This document shows, in pieces, positions 63,801-64,000 of a stretch of 64,000 bases of DNA. The translations under genes were made by a program, and so were the position numbers. The notes beneath the pieces were generated by a model. It worked only from the letters and a program-made list of their open reading frames with translations. It was not told the DNA's origin and made no database searches. Numbering within the stretch: position 1 is the stretch's first letter; the number at the start of each line of letters is the position of its first letter. The stretch spans positions 434,001 to 498,000 of the forward strand of contig NW_027062616.1 in assembly GCF_032884065.1 (NCBI RefSeq). Direction: 5' to 3'. This DNA comes from Artemia franciscana (Eukaryota; Arthropoda; Branchiopoda; Anostraca; Artemiidae).

Positions 63801-64000
63801 CTGTGTTTGAACTCAGATCGCAACTGTTTCACAAATTTTCACCTAATATACCTGCATATACCTGACGTGACCATATGATAACCATTCACATTTTGGATAT
63901 GGAATGAAATAAAAATTTTAAAAAATAAACCTGTTCTAGTTGAACCTCCAGGATCACTCTCTGCTATTTTCAGAATTTTTACGCAACTCCTTCTTGGTTC

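Larger units (their letters stand above)
61107..64000 (+). mobile_element. piggyBac-like transposon, left end and body (right end outside)
   Basis: TTAA at 61107-61110 is followed directly by CCCTTTCATGCCTGTGGTCA, a terminal repeat of piggyBac style, and TTAA is the piggyBac target. Related motifs lie inside: an inverted one at 61477-61502 (ATGGTCACGTCAGG) and a direct one at 63858-63883 (CCTGACGTGACCAT), which together form a 26-bp inverted repeat with 3 mismatches. The transposase gene with one intron fills the body. No right terminal repeat followed by TTAA occurs before 64000, so the element continues past the window. Confidence 0.85.

Noticed and set aside
1..64000. CRISPR arrays, bacterial operons, rRNA or functional tRNA genes
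   Set aside because: None seen; tandem repeats here are long satellite or microsatellite units, and gene structure is eukaryotic.

Overview
The window is eukaryotic, animal nuclear DNA. It is AT-rich, with spliced genes (GT-AG introns with polypyrimidine tracts), two 100-N assembly gaps, and a dense load of transposable elements and satellites. The repeat repertoire (Helentron-like elements with a (GTCY)n microsatellite, hAT, piggyBac, Penelope-like, RTE-like and other LINEs, Ty3/gypsy) suits an arthropod. One repeat family, whose end is the hairpin CAGTTCGTGGTAACGAACTG, reminds me of brine shrimp (Artemia) DNA. That is a recollection, not a verified match. There are no operons, CRISPR arrays or convincing RNA genes.

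Layout. 1.83-4.43 kb: a Helentron-like element (family A) built around ~290-bp tandem repeats, containing an N gap. 4.4-11.9 kb: mostly unrecognised sequence with one orphan exon candidate at 7.75 kb. 11.94-36.0 kb: one multi-exon host gene on the + strand, for which I infer an F-box protein with a large C-terminal region of about 550 aa. Its two largest introns (9.2 and 10.7 kb) are filled with satellites, a nearly intact hAT transposon (19.38-21.76 kb, perfect 8-bp target duplication, one in-frame stop), a decayed LINE (28.4-30.1 kb) and a second family A element (31.3-33.6 kb). 38.4-47.5 kb: a graveyard of minus-strand retroelements (Ty3/gypsy pol, an RTE-like LINE split by another LINE's 3' end, further LINE pieces). 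47.5-60.7 kb: four long copies of a ~1.65-kb non-coding palindromic family (family B), a fourth family A copy, and a FLYWCH-type zinc-finger exon at 57.9 kb. 61.1 kb to the window end: a piggyBac-like element with a TTAA-flanked left end, an intron-containing transposase gene and two frameshifts; its right end lies beyond the window.

The only host gene with good exon support is the F-box-like gene. Splice phases agree through all its exons, and three large exons are well supported. The small exons that complete the F-box are inference. The FLYWCH exon is a second coding region, but whether it belongs to a host gene or a transposon is unknown. Nothing here looks like a new multi-gene system. 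The most novel material is the repeat architecture: family B (nested fold-backs), family A (satellite core in a Helentron-like shell), and a trinucleotide-bearing satellite that shares a segment with family B.
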